A program made the translations under genes and the position numbers. From the NCBI GenBank assembly GCA_040881685.1, contig JBBECS010000053.1:154924-195161 (forward strand): a stretch of 40,238 nt of DNA, read 5' to 3'. Positions 1 to 7,591 of this stretch are shown here, in pieces; position 1 is the first letter of the stretch, and every line of letters starts with the position of its first letter. This stretch comes from Acidimicrobiia bacterium. GTDB lineage: Bacteria; Actinomycetota; Acidimicrobiia; IMCC26256; PALSA-555. The notes beneath the pieces are model-generated. The model was not told the origin of the DNA. It saw nothing but the letters and a program-made list of their open reading frames with translations, and searched no databases.

Positions 1-7
1 GCTCGCT

Positions 8-75
8 CGGCGCCGGGATACCCGGCGCCGCCCTTCGGGTCGCTCGCTTGCTCCCGGCGAGCTCCCCCGCCTTTC
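8..75 (-). repeat. Interspersed palindromic repeat, copy 1
   Basis: Positions 8-17 and 21-30 form a perfect 10-bp inverted repeat around the loop ATA. It is followed by the small hairpin CCC-TTC-GGG at 31-39. About 30 of the first 35 bases (8-42) match a second copy at 20656-20690, including an identical ten-base block CTTCGGGTCG. Both copies lie at the 3' side of a minus-strand gene in the same orientation, so a terminator or 3'-UTR role is possible. It could also be a mobile intergenic repeat family; two copies cannot decide. Confidence 0.7.
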
Positions 76-94
76 GCTCCGGTCGCCGCACGTC

Positions 95-865
95 CTAGGC
101 GGGATCAGCCCACTTCGGCTGGCGCTTCTCGGCAAACGCGGTGGCGCCTTCGATCGGATCGGGGCTCGAGAACATCTCGCGGGCGAGCTCGTTGGTTCGG
201 GCCCAGCCCTGCTCTTCGGTGAGGTCGGCCGCGTCCTTGACGAGACGGCGACCCAGGCGCACCGCGGTGGGCGAGTTCTCGTTGATGCGCTCCGCGAGGG
301 CGACGGCCTCGTCGACGACTCGGTCGCCGGGGACGACGCGGTTCACGAGGCCGAGCTCGAACGCGCGCGCGGCCGGGATCTGTTCGCCGGTCATCACGAT
401 CTCGAGCGCCGTGGCGAGCGCGATGCGCTTCGTGAGTCGGATTGGTCCGCCCGCACCGGCGAGGAGGCCGCGCTTGGTCTCCGGAAGCCCGAACGTGGCG
501 TCTTCCGCGGCGACCACCAGGTCGCACGCGAGCACGAGCTCGAAGCCTCCCGCGAGCGCGGGCCCGTTTACGGCCGCGATCACGGGCTTCGGGAAGTCGC
601 GCTGCACGAGGCCGCCGAAGCCACCCTTGGGGGCGTTGATCTCGAGACCGCGGCCCTGCGCGACCACCTTCAGGTCCGCGCCGGCGCAGAAGATCGGGCC
701 GGTGCCCGTGATCACCACGGTCCATACGTCACGTTCGTGCTCGATGTCGTCGAGCGCGTCCTCAATGGCGAGCGACAGCTCGGGACTCATCGCGTTGCGG
801 GCTTCCGGCCGGTTCAGTCGCAGGATCTCGACTCGCCCCCGCCGTTCACGCTCGAGGATCGTCAT
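95..865 (-). CDS. Enoyl-CoA hydratase/isomerase (crotonase family)
   Basis: The product is a 256-residue cytosolic acyl-CoA enzyme of the crotonase superfamily, expected to hydrate or isomerise enoyl-CoA thioesters. The family's CoA-binding and oxyanion-hole segments are visible: FCAGADLK near residue 60, and AAVNGPALAGGFELVLACDLVVA near 97-119. The segment FGLPETKRGLLAGAGG follows near residues 125-140, with the Glu in the position of the usual catalytic acid. The length is typical of single-domain crotonases. The start ATG at 865 has no obvious Shine-Dalgarno site but has a TAGCCT box six bases upstream, so it is probably leaderless. The MFS gene ends 22 bases upstream on the same strand, so read-through is also possible. 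The exact substrate cannot be told from sequence. Confidence 0.93.
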   Translation of the reverse strand: MTILERERRGRVEILRLNRPEARNAMSPELSLAIEDALDDIEHERDVWTVVITGTGPIFCAGADLKVVAQGRGLEINAPKGGFGGLVQRDFPKPVIAAVNGPALAGGFELVLACDLVVAAEDATFGLPETKRGLLAGAGGPIRLTKRIALATALEIVMTGEQIPAARAFELGLVNRVVPGDRVVDEAVALAERINENSPTAVRLGRRLVKDAADLTEEQGWARTNELAREMFSSPDPIEGATAFAEKRQPKWADPA

Positions 866-871
866 GGGGCG

Positions 872-877
872 AGGCTA
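872..877 (-). promoter_or_regulatory. Putative leaderless -10 box of crotonase gene
   Basis: On the minus strand TAGCCT is followed by six bases and the ATG at 865. This TANNNT-N6-start layout recurs before many genes in this window. No clear -35 box is seen. Confidence 0.5.
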
Positions 878-887
878 GTGAGCGGGG

Positions 888-2144
888 CTATTCGGTCGCG
901 GCGATCGGAGCGGTGTCGGCCCGTGGTGCGATGTCGCCGAGCTCGCGGTCGAACCCGGGATTCATCGCGCGAGTCGCGGCCACCGTGATCGCCAGGATCA
1001 CCGCGGCTCCAGCCGTGGTCGCTCGAAGTCCGATCTCGTCAGCGAGTGCGCCCTGGATGAGCAGACCCAGCGGGTACAACGTGCCGAGCAGCACCATCAG
1101 CGCGCTCATCACCCGACCTCGGAACTCTGGTGATGCCCGTAGCTGCGCGATCGACGTGAAGCTCGACAGGCAGCCGAGGTAGAGGAAACCCACCGCGAAG
1201 ATCGCCGCGGCGGAAAGGGCGAGCGATGGCGCGAACGCGTAGAGCACCAATGCCACTGGCAGGGCTGTCACCGCGGTCAATACGACGTGGCGATTGCCGA
1301 ACCGAGCCGCGAGCCCACCCAGCAGCAGCACCATCAGAACCGCACCGACTCCCTGGGTCGTCACGAGCACCGAGGCATCGCGGGCGTGCCCGGTCACGAC
1401 CTTCGCCATCGGTGCCACGAGACCGATGAAGGGCGCCGCGAGCAGCGAGTTCAATCCCACGTAGACCATGACCGCGCGGATCCCGGGTTCCCGAACGGAG
1501 AAGAGGATGCCGTCTTTGATCGCTCGCGGGATCGACTCACCCGCTTTGGGTGTGGGCGCGGGAAGCTTGAGCGGAGCGACGGCCGCGATCACCGCGAGAA
1601 AGCTCACCGTGTTGATCGCGAAAGCCCACTCGTAGCCGCCGGCCGCGATCACCGCGCCGGCGAGTGCGGGACCGACCACGCGTCCCAAGTTCCACTGCGC
1701 GGCGCCGAGCGCGGCAGCCGCGGTGAGCTCTTCACGCGGGACGAGGTCGGGCATCATCGATTGGTACGACGGGAACCCGAGCGCGCCGGCACAGCCTGAC
1801 GCGAGCACGATCAGGGTGACTGCCCAGGGCTCGGTCGCGTCGAGCGCGGCGAGCGCGGTGAGCACTCCTGCGAGCGTGGTCTGCACGGCGGTCGTCCCGA
1901 GCAGCAGTCGTCGTCGGGGCACTCGATCCGCCAGCGCGCCGCCGAACGGGCCGATGATCGCGTTCGGCACGAAGCCTGCCGCGGCCACGATGGCAGCCCA
2001 CACGGCCTGATGGGTGACCTCCGTGACGAGGATGCCGACGGCGACCGCCTCCATCCAGGTCCCGATGTTCGAGAAGAACGCGCCGGTCCACAGCCCGGCG
2101 AACTGGCGGTGGCGAAGCGGCGCGAACGACCGGGGCAGCGCCAC
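888..2144 (-). CDS. MFS transporter, EntS/MFS_3-like
   Basis: A 418-residue membrane protein of the major facilitator superfamily, probably an exporter, with about 12 hydrophobic segments. The N-terminus (RSFAPLRHRQFAGLWTGAFFSNIGTWME) is characteristic of the EntS/enterobactin-exporter-like branch. The loop GALADRVPRRRLLL near residues 68-81 matches the conserved MFS loop 2-3 motif. The start is GTG at 2144, 15 bases after the stop of the DinB-like gene, so the two are probably co-transcribed with msrA further upstream. A small palindrome (CCGCCGGCGG) lies just before the start. The substrate is unknown; siderophores, drugs or lipophilic metabolites are typical of the family. Confidence 0.9.
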   Translation of the reverse strand: MALPRSFAPLRHRQFAGLWTGAFFSNIGTWMEAVAVGILVTEVTHQAVWAAIVAAAGFVPNAIIGPFGGALADRVPRRRLLLGTTAVQTTLAGVLTALAALDATEPWAVTLIVLASGCAGALGFPSYQSMMPDLVPREELTAAAALGAAQWNLGRVVGPALAGAVIAAGGYEWAFAINTVSFLAVIAAVAPLKLPAPTPKAGESIPRAIKDGILFSVREPGIRAVMVYVGLNSLLAAPFIGLVAPMAKVVTGHARDASVLVTTQGVGAVLMVLLLGGLAARFGNRHVVLTAVTALPVALVLYAFAPSLALSAAAIFAVGFLYLGCLSSFTSIAQLRASPEFRGRVMSALMVLLGTLYPLGLLIQGALADEIGLRATTAGAAVILAITVAATRAMNPGFDRELGDIAPRADTAPIAATE

Positions 2145-2159
2145 GACGACCGCCGGCGG

Positions 2160-2846
2160 TTATTCGACGAGATCGGTCGCGGCGGGCCGGAAGAGCGTCG
2201 TCGAGAGCAGCAATGCTTCGGGTTCAAACGGGCCGTCCCAGTCCATCGCCTTGAGCTGGGCCAGGCTTCGCCGGCCGGTGAAGCCACGAACGACATCGAA
2301 GCGATCGGCGCGCAGTCTCGTGACGGGCTCGCCGGGGCCGACCGTCTTGGTCTCCGTGTCGGTCTCGAAGACCACAGAGCCGTGACCTTCCTGGTCGAGG
2401 CGATCGCCGAGCCGATCGGTCCCCCAGTCGAACGCGATGGCGAGCGCGCTGGCATCGCGGCCACCCCGCGTGCGCAGCGCGCCGCGGATGTCCTGCTCGT
2501 GCGTGTACGCGTCGGTGATCATCTGTCCGACCACGATCGGCGGGAAGGTACCGATCTGCGGCTCGATCGCTGAGGCGTGCTCGCGCCAGTCGTCGAGGAG
2601 GCGCTCGGTCGACCAGCCGCGTCGCGGCTCGACTTGGGCGTTCGTCCACTCTTCACTTCCGACACCGTCGAGGCGTGCGTGCGCGACGTCGTCACAGATT
2701 CCCGCGAGATGCGCAACGATGTCTCGCACGCGCCACTCAGGCGTGGCGGGGGCTACCTCGTCGAGCTCGTCGGGGTGAGCGCGCACCAGGTCAGTGACGC
2801 GCTCGAGAAGCTCGCGGTAGGCAGACGCGTAGTCCCAGTCGTTCAC
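2160..2846 (-). CDS. DinB/maleylpyruvate isomerase-like protein (TIGR03083-type)
   Basis: A 228-residue protein of the actinobacterial mycothiol-dependent maleylpyruvate isomerase-like group (DinB fold). Family features are the N-terminal helix with [15 protein letters not shown] near residues 35-49 and the putative metal-ligand segment [14 protein letters not shown] near 110-123, rich in His and acidic residues. I place the start at GTG 2846 because it overlaps the msrA stop as GTGA, giving translational coupling. An in-frame ATG at 2876 lies inside msrA and is less likely. The family probably catalyses thiol-dependent chemistry with mycothiol, but most members have no known substrate. Pairing with MsrA suggests, without proving, a redox or stress role. 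Confidence 0.83.
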   Translation of the reverse strand: MNDWDYASAYRELLERVTDLVRAHPDELDEVAPATPEWRVRDIVAHLAGICDDVAHARLDGVGSEEWTNAQVEPRRGWSTERLLDDWREHASAIEPQIGTFPPIVVGQMITDAYTHEQDIRGALRTRGGRDASALAIAFDWGTDRLGDRLDQEGHGSVVFETDTETKTVGPGEPVTRLRADRFDVVRGFTGRRSLAQLKAMDWDGPFEPEALLLSTTLFRPAATDLVE

Positions 2847-3487
2847 GATTCGGCCGTCGCGATGCCGATCGGGCACGACAGGCCGGTGCCTCCGAGCCCG
2901 AAGTATCCGCCCGGGTTCTTGGCCAGGTACTGCTGGTGGTACGCCTCGGCGTAGTAGAACGACTTGGCCTCGACGATCTCGGTGGTGATGGTCCCGAATC
3001 CTTCGCGGTCGAGCACCTCCTGGAACATCTCGCGCGATCGTTCGGCCGTTGCCCGCTGCTCTTCGCTGAACACGTAGATGCCGGAGCGATACTGCGTCCC
3101 GACGTCGTTACCTTGGCGCATCCCTTGCGTCGGGTCGTGGCTCTCCCAGAACACGCGCAGCGTGGCCTCGTAGTTGGTGCGCGACGGGTCGAAGACGACC
3201 AGCACGGCCTCGTTGTGCCCAGTGCGCCCGCTGCACACCTCTTCATACGACGAGTTGGGGGTGAAGCCTCCCGAGTAGCCGACCGCAGTGGTGTAGACGC
3301 CGTCGGCCTCCCAGAACTTGCGTTCCGCGCCCCAGAAGCACCCCATCCCGAACATGGCGGTCTCGAACCCGTCGGGGAACGGCCCGCGAAGCGGCGTGCC
3401 GAGCACGAAATGCGCCTCGGGCACCGTCATCTCGTCGCCGCGCCCGGGGAGCGCCTGCTCAGGCGTCGGCATCGACGTCGACCCCAT
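2843..3487 (-). CDS. msrA: Peptide-methionine (S)-S-oxide reductase MsrA
   Basis: MsrA reduces methionine-S-sulfoxide in proteins and free methionine. The signature GCFWGAE is present, with catalytic Cys at about residue 50, together with [10 protein letters not shown] and [11 protein letters not shown], all standard MsrA blocks. A Cys near the C-terminus (GLSCPIG) is a candidate resolving Cys. I chose ATG 3487 because GGAGG sits five bases upstream; an in-frame ATG at 3499 would add four residues but has no such site. The protein has about 214 residues, including a roughly 45-residue N-terminal extension typical of longer MsrA forms. Its stop overlaps the next gene's GTG. A divergent flavin-reductase-like gene lies upstream. 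Confidence 0.95.
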   Translation of the reverse strand: MGSTSMPTPEQALPGRGDEMTVPEAHFVLGTPLRGPFPDGFETAMFGMGCFWGAERKFWEADGVYTTAVGYSGGFTPNSSYEEVCSGRTGHNEAVLVVFDPSRTNYEATLRVFWESHDPTQGMRQGNDVGTQYRSGIYVFSEEQRATAERSREMFQEVLDREGFGTITTEIVEAKSFYYAEAYHQQYLAKNPGGYFGLGGTGLSCPIGIATAES

Positions 3488-3608
3488 GCTGTCCTCCATT
3501 GGTCTACGACGGGTTGAGACGACTCCGTGCGTCGACGGTCGGCAAAGCCGCCGCCGCCTCCTCCTCCTACGTTGTGCTGTGTCCTACGCTACTGGCGTTC
3601 GTTGGGGA

Positions 3609-3614
3609 TACGGT
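3609..3614 (+). promoter_or_regulatory. Putative leaderless -10 box, flavin reductase gene
   Basis: TACGGT is followed by exactly six bases and the ATG at 3621. No Shine-Dalgarno sequence separates them, which suggests transcription starts at or next to the start codon. Confidence 0.55.
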
Positions 3615-3620
3615 CCCCGG

Positions 3621-4166
3621 ATGCCTACGCAACACGGTCTGGTCGGTCCGTTTCCCTCCGGTGTCGACGAAGACGAGTACGACCGCCTCCGTCGCCGGGT
3701 CTTGTGGACGATGCCGTCGGGTCTCTACGTGATCGGCTCCACGGACCGCGCCGAGCGGCGCAACGGCATGACGGCCAACTGGGTGACCCAGCTGTCGTTC
3801 GACCCCAAGTGGGTGAGTGTGAGCGTCGAGCGCGAGGCGCTCACGCACGAGCTCATCGATGCGAGCGGCTGCTTCTCGGTGTCGCTGATCGATCGTGAGG
3901 ACCGCGCCATCGTCCGCAAGTTCACGAAGCCCGTGGAGGTGGACCTCCAGGCGAAGACGCTGAACGGGTTCGCCTACGTCGAACGCGTGACGGGTGCCCC
4001 GGTCCTCGCGCAGGCGGTCGCGTTCGTGGACTGTGAGGTGCGTGACCGGCTCAGCGCGGGGGACCACACGCTCTTCGCCGGCGAGGTCGTCGACGCCGGA
4101 TTCCTGAAGGGTGAGGAGACGCCGGTGCTACGCATGGAAGACACCAAGATGAACTACGGCGGCTAG
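3621..4166 (+). CDS. Flavin reductase-like FMN-binding domain protein
   Basis: A 181-residue protein with one flavin-reductase-like (split-barrel FMN-binding) domain. The segment MPSGLYVIGS near residue 31 followed by NGMTANWVTQLSFDPKWVSVSV near 49-70 is the usual FMN-phosphate and isoalloxazine-binding region. CFSVSLI and the later HTLFAGEVVDAG are also family-typical. Members supply reduced flavin to monooxygenases or act as small oxidoreductases. I chose ATG 3621 because it begins the domain-sized protein and has a TACGGT box six bases upstream; the open frame runs back into the msrA leader without homology. A hairpin lies after the stop, shared with the convergent histone-like gene. Confidence 0.88.
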   Translation: MPTQHGLVGPFPSGVDEDEYDRLRRRVLWTMPSGLYVIGSTDRAERRNGMTANWVTQLSFDPKWVSVSVEREALTHELIDASGCFSVSLIDREDRAIVRKFTKPVEVDLQAKTLNGFAYVERVTGAPVLAQAVAFVDCEVRDRLSAGDHTLFAGEVVDAGFLKGEETPVLRMEDTKMNYGG

Positions 4167-4183
4167 CGGGACATCACGCGAAA

Positions 4184-4211
4184 CGGCGGCCGACCCCTCG
4201 GTCGACCGCCG
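4184..4211. terminator. Bidirectional hairpin between convergent genes
   Basis: Positions 4184-4194 and 4201-4211 form an 11-bp stem with one C-A mismatch and a six-base loop. It lies between the stops at 4166 (plus) and 4235 (minus). There is no long T tract; AAA at 4181-4183 gives TTT on the minus transcript. It is probably a two-way terminator. Confidence 0.6.
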
Positions 4212-4234
4212 TCGCGGGTACTCGTCGTCTCGCG

Positions 4235-4603
4235 TTAACTCGTCTTGCCGGTGAGTCGGTCCCAGAGGCTCGGCCCCGTCGATGGCGCGCTGGCCATCGG
4301 TGGTGCGGACGGCATCGGGGCGGGCTTCTTGGCGGCGGTCTTCTTGGCGGCGGTCTTCTTGGTGGTGCGCCGCTTGGCCGCCTTGCGCCTGGCCGGCTTG
4401 CGCGTCGTCTTCCTCTTGGTCGCGCGCCGCTTGGCCGGCTTCCTGGCAGCAGCCTTCTTCTTGGTGGTGCGCCGCTTCGTCGCCTTGCGCTTTGCAGGTG
4501 CCCGCTTCGCAGTCCTGCGCTTCGCGGTGGTCCGTCTCGTCGTCTTGCGGGACGCCGACTTCTTGGTGGTGCGCCGCTTCGTCGCCTTGCGCTTCGCCGG
4601 CAT
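4235..4603 (-). CDS. Lysine/arginine-rich histone H1-like DNA-binding protein
   Basis: A 122-residue, extremely basic protein made almost entirely of Lys, Arg, Ala and Thr in AKRKATKRRTTKK-type repeats. It ends in a Pro/Ala/Ser stretch and a short hydrophobic tail (SLWDRLTGKTS). Low-complexity proteins of this kind resemble the C-terminal tails of actinobacterial HupB and histone H1-like proteins, and probably coat or condense DNA. No globular HU domain is present. The start ATG at 4603 has a GAGGGGG site five bases upstream. The reading frame remains open upstream across the whole antisense of the UbiA gene, but nothing supports using it. A perfect 6-bp palindrome at 4622-4635 lies in its leader. 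RNA binding is an alternative role. Confidence 0.82.
   Translation of the reverse strand: MPAKRKATKRRTTKKSASRKTTRRTTAKRRTAKRAPAKRKATKRRTTKKKAAARKPAKRRATKRKTTRKPARRKAAKRRTTKKTAAKKTAAKKPAPMPSAPPMASAPSTGPSLWDRLTGKTS
4331..4594 (-). repeat. Direct repeats inside the histone-like gene
   Basis: A 35-base block at 4458-4492 recurs exactly at 4560-4594 (period 102 bases). A 15-base unit is tandemly duplicated at 4331-4345 and 4346-4360. The repeats encode the KR-rich peptide units, so copy number may change by slippage or recombination. Confidence 0.85.
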
Positions 4604-4689
4604 CAATGCCCCCTCACTCACGCGCCGAACGGCGCAGACACAAGAAATCCTGCCATGCCGTTCCCCGTGGTAGGTGGATCCTTCACGGT

Positions 4690-4695
4690 TACGCT
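4690..4695 (+). promoter_or_regulatory. Putative leaderless -10 box, UbiA-family gene
   Basis: TACGCT lies seven bases before GTG 4703. It supports this GTG over the in-frame ATG at 4655, which lacks both a box and a ribosome-binding site. Confidence 0.45.
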
Positions 4696-4702
4696 CGAGC
4701 TC

Positions 4703-5740
4703 GTGGCCACCGTCCGTGAGCCTGCTGAGGCTGCACCCGCCCCTCCGCGGACCCGTCTCGCGCATCGGTGGCGCGTGGCCTTCGTCACGGGGAACGCGCC
4801 AGCAGGCACGCTCGACACGATCACGCGTTGGCTCGTGCTCTCGCGCGCCTCGGTCCTGCCGATGACCATCACCGCGGCACTTGTCGCCGGCCTGCTGGCC
4901 TGGTGGAACGCTGACACCGTCGACGTCGGGCTCTGTGCTCTGGCTGGTGTCGGCATCGTGCTCGCGCACGTGGCCAACAACCTCATGAACGACCTCTTCG
5001 ATCTCCAGGTCGGCACCGACTCCGACGACTACCCGCGTGCCCTCTACGCGCCCCACCCGGTGCTGTCGGGGATGACGACCAGGTCCGGCCTCGCGATTCG
5101 GGCGTTGCTGGTGAACCTGATCGACCTGGCGATCCTGGTGGTGCTGGTGGACGAGCGTGGCTGGCCGATCCTCGCGTTCGCGCTCGGCGGCTTCCTCCTC
5201 TCCTTTGCTTACACGGCTCCTCCCCTCCGATTGAAGAAGCGTGGGCTCGGCGAGCCGACGGTCTTCGTCGTGTGGGGCCCGCTCATGGTGGGCGGCACGT
5301 ATTACGCGGCGGTCGGCAACGTGCCCTGGGAGGTCGTGCTCGCGTCCGTGCCGTACGCGCTGCTCTGTACCACCGTCCTCATGGGCAAGCACATCGACAA
5401 GATCCCTTGGGACGAGCCCGCCGGCACGCGCACCCTGCCCGTGCTGGTCGGCGAGCGCCGCGCCCGGGCGCTGACCCAAGGCCTGATGGCGGCCTTCTAT
5501 CCGCTCGTCGGGCTGATCGTGGCGCTCGGCACGATGCCCGTCCTCGCGCTCGGCTGCCTCCTCGGGCTCGTACGCCTCGCTCGGGTGTGGAGGGCGTTCT
5601 CTCGACCCAAGCCCGACGCCCCACCGGAGGGGTTCCCCATCTGGCCGCTCTGGTTCGCCGCCTTGGCGTTCGTGCACACGCGTGTCGCGGGGGCGCTGCT
5701 CGTCCTCGGTCTGCTCGCCGGCGCCGCAACCGGGGTGTGA
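4703..5740 (+). CDS. UbiA-family prenyltransferase (MenA-like)
   Basis: An integral membrane prenyltransferase with eight to nine hydrophobic segments. It carries both Asp-rich UbiA motifs: NDLFDLQVGTDSDD near residues 95-108, and HIDKIPWDEPAGTRTLPVLVG near 231-251. Between them FLLSFAYTAPPLRLKKRGLGE is a classic UbiA segment. It should attach a prenyl diphosphate to an aromatic or other acceptor in the membrane; the second motif ending in GTRTLPV resembles MenA (menaquinone pathway), but no other men gene is here. I place the start at GTG 4703 (345 residues), supported by a leaderless box; ATG 4655 would add 16 residues. The glycosyltransferase gene follows 58 bases downstream. Confidence 0.88.
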   Translation: MATVREPAEAAPAPPRTRLAHRWRVAFVTGNAPAGTLDTITRWLVLSRASVLPMTITAALVAGLLAWWNADTVDVGLCALAGVGIVLAHVANNLMNDLFDLQVGTDSDDYPRALYAPHPVLSGMTTRSGLAIRALLVNLIDLAILVVLVDERGWPILAFALGGFLLSFAYTAPPLRLKKRGLGEPTVFVVWGPLMVGGTYYAAVGNVPWEVVLASVPYALLCTTVLMGKHIDKIPWDEPAGTRTLPVLVGERRARALTQGLMAAFYPLVGLIVALGTMPVLALGCLLGLVRLARVWRAFSRPKPDAPPEGFPIWPLWFAALAFVHTRVAGALLVLGLLAGAATGV

Positions 5741-5786
5741 CGCGGCCCGGCCGGGCATCCGAGGATTGATTTCGCCTGCTCACGGC

Positions 5787-5792
5787 TATCGT
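5787..5792 (+). promoter_or_regulatory. Putative leaderless -10 box, glycosyltransferase gene
   Basis: TATCGT is followed by six bases and GTG 5799. A weak -35-like TTGATT lies at 5766-5771, but the spacing is short (15 bases). Confidence 0.5.
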
Positions 5793-5798
5793 TTGTCC

Positions 5799-7583
5799 GT
5801 GCGTCGAGGGATTTTGATCGTCTCGGCGTCGATGGGCGCCGGGCACAATGGCGCGGCCTACGAGCTCGAGCGACGGCTGACAGAACGGGGTCACGACGTC
5901 CACGTCGTCGACTACCTCACGATGCTGCCGTTCGGCATCGGTCGCTGGCTGCGTTGGAGCTACCGCTTCCAGCTCAACCGATTGCCGGCGACCTACGACG
6001 CCTCGTATCACATGTTCAGTCGTCGCCTCGGACGCGTGATCCGTCGCCCCCTGGCGCTCGTCGCGACCTGGTTCTCACGACGCGCCATCAAGCGCGCGCT
6101 CCGAGACACTCGCCCTGACGCCATCGTCTCGACGTACTGGCTCGCCTCGCTCGTCCTCGGTCTCATGCGCAAGCAGCAGACGCTGCGGGTGCCGGTTGCG
6201 AGCTACCTCTGTGACTTCGGTGTGCACCCACTCTGGGTGCACCCTGGTATCGATCTCAACCTCGCGGTCAGCCCCGGTTCGGCCCGAGCAGCCGGCGCGC
6301 TCGGTGGACGCGTCAACCGCCCATCGGGGCCGCTCGTCGCCGACCGTTTCCGCGATCGGAACGGCGACCGCGAGGCGATGCGCCAGCAGCTCGGCATTCG
6401 TCCCGACGAGCGCGCCATCCTTGTGGTCGCCGGCTCGTGGGGCGTCGGCGAGATGCCGGACACCGTCGATGCGATCACACGATGCGGCGCGCACTACCAC
6501 CCGATCACCGTGTGCGGGCGTGACGAACGGCTGCGCTCGTCGCTCCTCGAACGCGGCGTCAATGGCACGGTCCTCGGCTGGACCGACGAGATGCCGGCGC
6601 TCATGGCCGCGGCCGACGCCACAGTCGAGAACGCCGGTGGGCTCACCGCGATGGAAGCATTCGCGGCCGGACTCCCCGTCATCACCTTCCGACCCATCCC
6701 GGGCCACGGGAAAGACAACGCGAGCTGCATGGCCGCGGCCGGTGTGAGTCGCTACGCGCGAGATGAGCACGAGCTGGCCGAGGCCCTGGACCAAGCGACG
6801 GCTCCGGGTCTGGAGCGCGACACCTTGGTTGCATCGGGTCAGGCCCTCTTCGCGGGAGATCCCGCCGACGACGCAATCGAGCTCGCCGCCGACACCCCGG
6901 CCCACGCCTTGCTCACGCCGTTACGCGTGAGACGGGGTCGACGCAGGGTTGCGTTCGGCGCCGCATCGCTCTGTGGGCTCTACCTCGCGCTCACGGTGGG
7001 CGCGCACGGCGTCGCCGCGCTGGGGGTGGGTGTGGCCAAGCCGCCGAAGGGCGTCGCCGACACCGTGTACCTCGGCGTGCGCGTCGACAGCATCGAGCTG
7101 CAGAGCTCCGAGGTCGTCACTGCGATCGAGGACGCCGAGGTGACGCTCGTTGTCAGCGGTCGGACGGCTCGGCACGCGGGGCGGACGCTGCAGGAGCTCG
7201 CGAGTGCCGGCGTCGACCTTGCCAACGGCGGATGGGGGAAGAGTCGGTTCCTCCGTTGGGACCGTGCGCAGGACGACTGTGACAAGTCGTGGCGGGTGAT
7301 TGCCGCGACCTCAGGTGAGCGGATGCACGAGTTCGTGCCCGGGCGGTCGATCGATGCGTTCGACCAGCTCTACTGTCGCACTGGCAAGGACAAGCAACGG
7401 CTCGTGCGCGTCAACGAGGAGTTCCATCCCGAAGCGGCGCCTCCCGAGCTCGAGGAGCGCAAGATCTACCTCCTCGACGGGCGCCGCCGCGATCCGGCCT
7501 TGGTCGCGGTCGCGCTCGCGTGGTTCGTGGCGCGAGCCGAGGCTCAGGGGCTCGAGGTTCGCCCACTCGAGGAGCTGCGCTGA
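5799..7583 (+). CDS. MGDG synthase-like glycosyltransferase fused to a degenerate NodB-like domain
   Basis: A 594-residue fusion. Residues 1-370 are a GT28/MGDG-synthase-type glycosyltransferase: the N-terminal SMGAGHNGAAYELERRL (11-27) and the C-terminal donor-binding region around ENAGGLTAMEAFAAGLPV (277-294) and PGHGKDN (301-307). After a basic stretch, a hydrophobic helix at about 384-410 should cross the membrane. Residues 420-594 resemble a polysaccharide deacetylase (NodB) fold, but the catalytic Asp and metal His motifs are missing. The last 40 residues parallel the end of the intact deacetylase encoded next door. GTG 5799 is chosen because homology starts there and a TATCGT box lies six bases upstream. 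It probably glycosylates a lipid on the inner face; the outer domain may be a pseudoenzyme. The acceptor is unknown. Confidence 0.85.
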   Translation: MRRGILIVSASMGAGHNGAAYELERRLTERGHDVHVVDYLTMLPFGIGRWLRWSYRFQLNRLPATYDASYHMFSRRLGRVIRRPLALVATWFSRRAIKRALRDTRPDAIVSTYWLASLVLGLMRKQQTLRVPVASYLCDFGVHPLWVHPGIDLNLAVSPGSARAAGALGGRVNRPSGPLVADRFRDRNGDREAMRQQLGIRPDERAILVVAGSWGVGEMPDTVDAITRCGAHYHPITVCGRDERLRSSLLERGVNGTVLGWTDEMPALMAAADATVENAGGLTAMEAFAAGLPVITFRPIPGHGKDNASCMAAAGVSRYARDEHELAEALDQATAPGLERDTLVASGQALFAGDPADDAIELAADTPAHALLTPLRVRRGRRRVAFGAASLCGLYLALTVGAHGVAALGVGVAKPPKGVADTVYLGVRVDSIELQSSEVVTAIEDAEVTLVVSGRTARHAGRTLQELASAGVDLANGGWGKSRFLRWDRAQDDCDKSWRVIAATSGERMHEFVPGRSIDAFDQLYCRTGKDKQRLVRVNEEFHPEAAPPELEERKIYLLDGRRRDPALVAVALAWFVARAEAQGLEVRPLEELR

Positions 7584-7591
7584 GCGTCGAG

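Noticed and set aside
4325-4600. CRISPR-like repeat array
   Set aside because: The repeats are coding, unevenly spaced and encode Lys/Arg peptide units; there are no unique spacers.
4604-5758. Extension of the histone-like frame across the UbiA gene
   Set aside because: The extension is antisense to a strongly supported membrane enzyme, has shadow-type composition, and ATG 4603 has its own ribosome-binding site.
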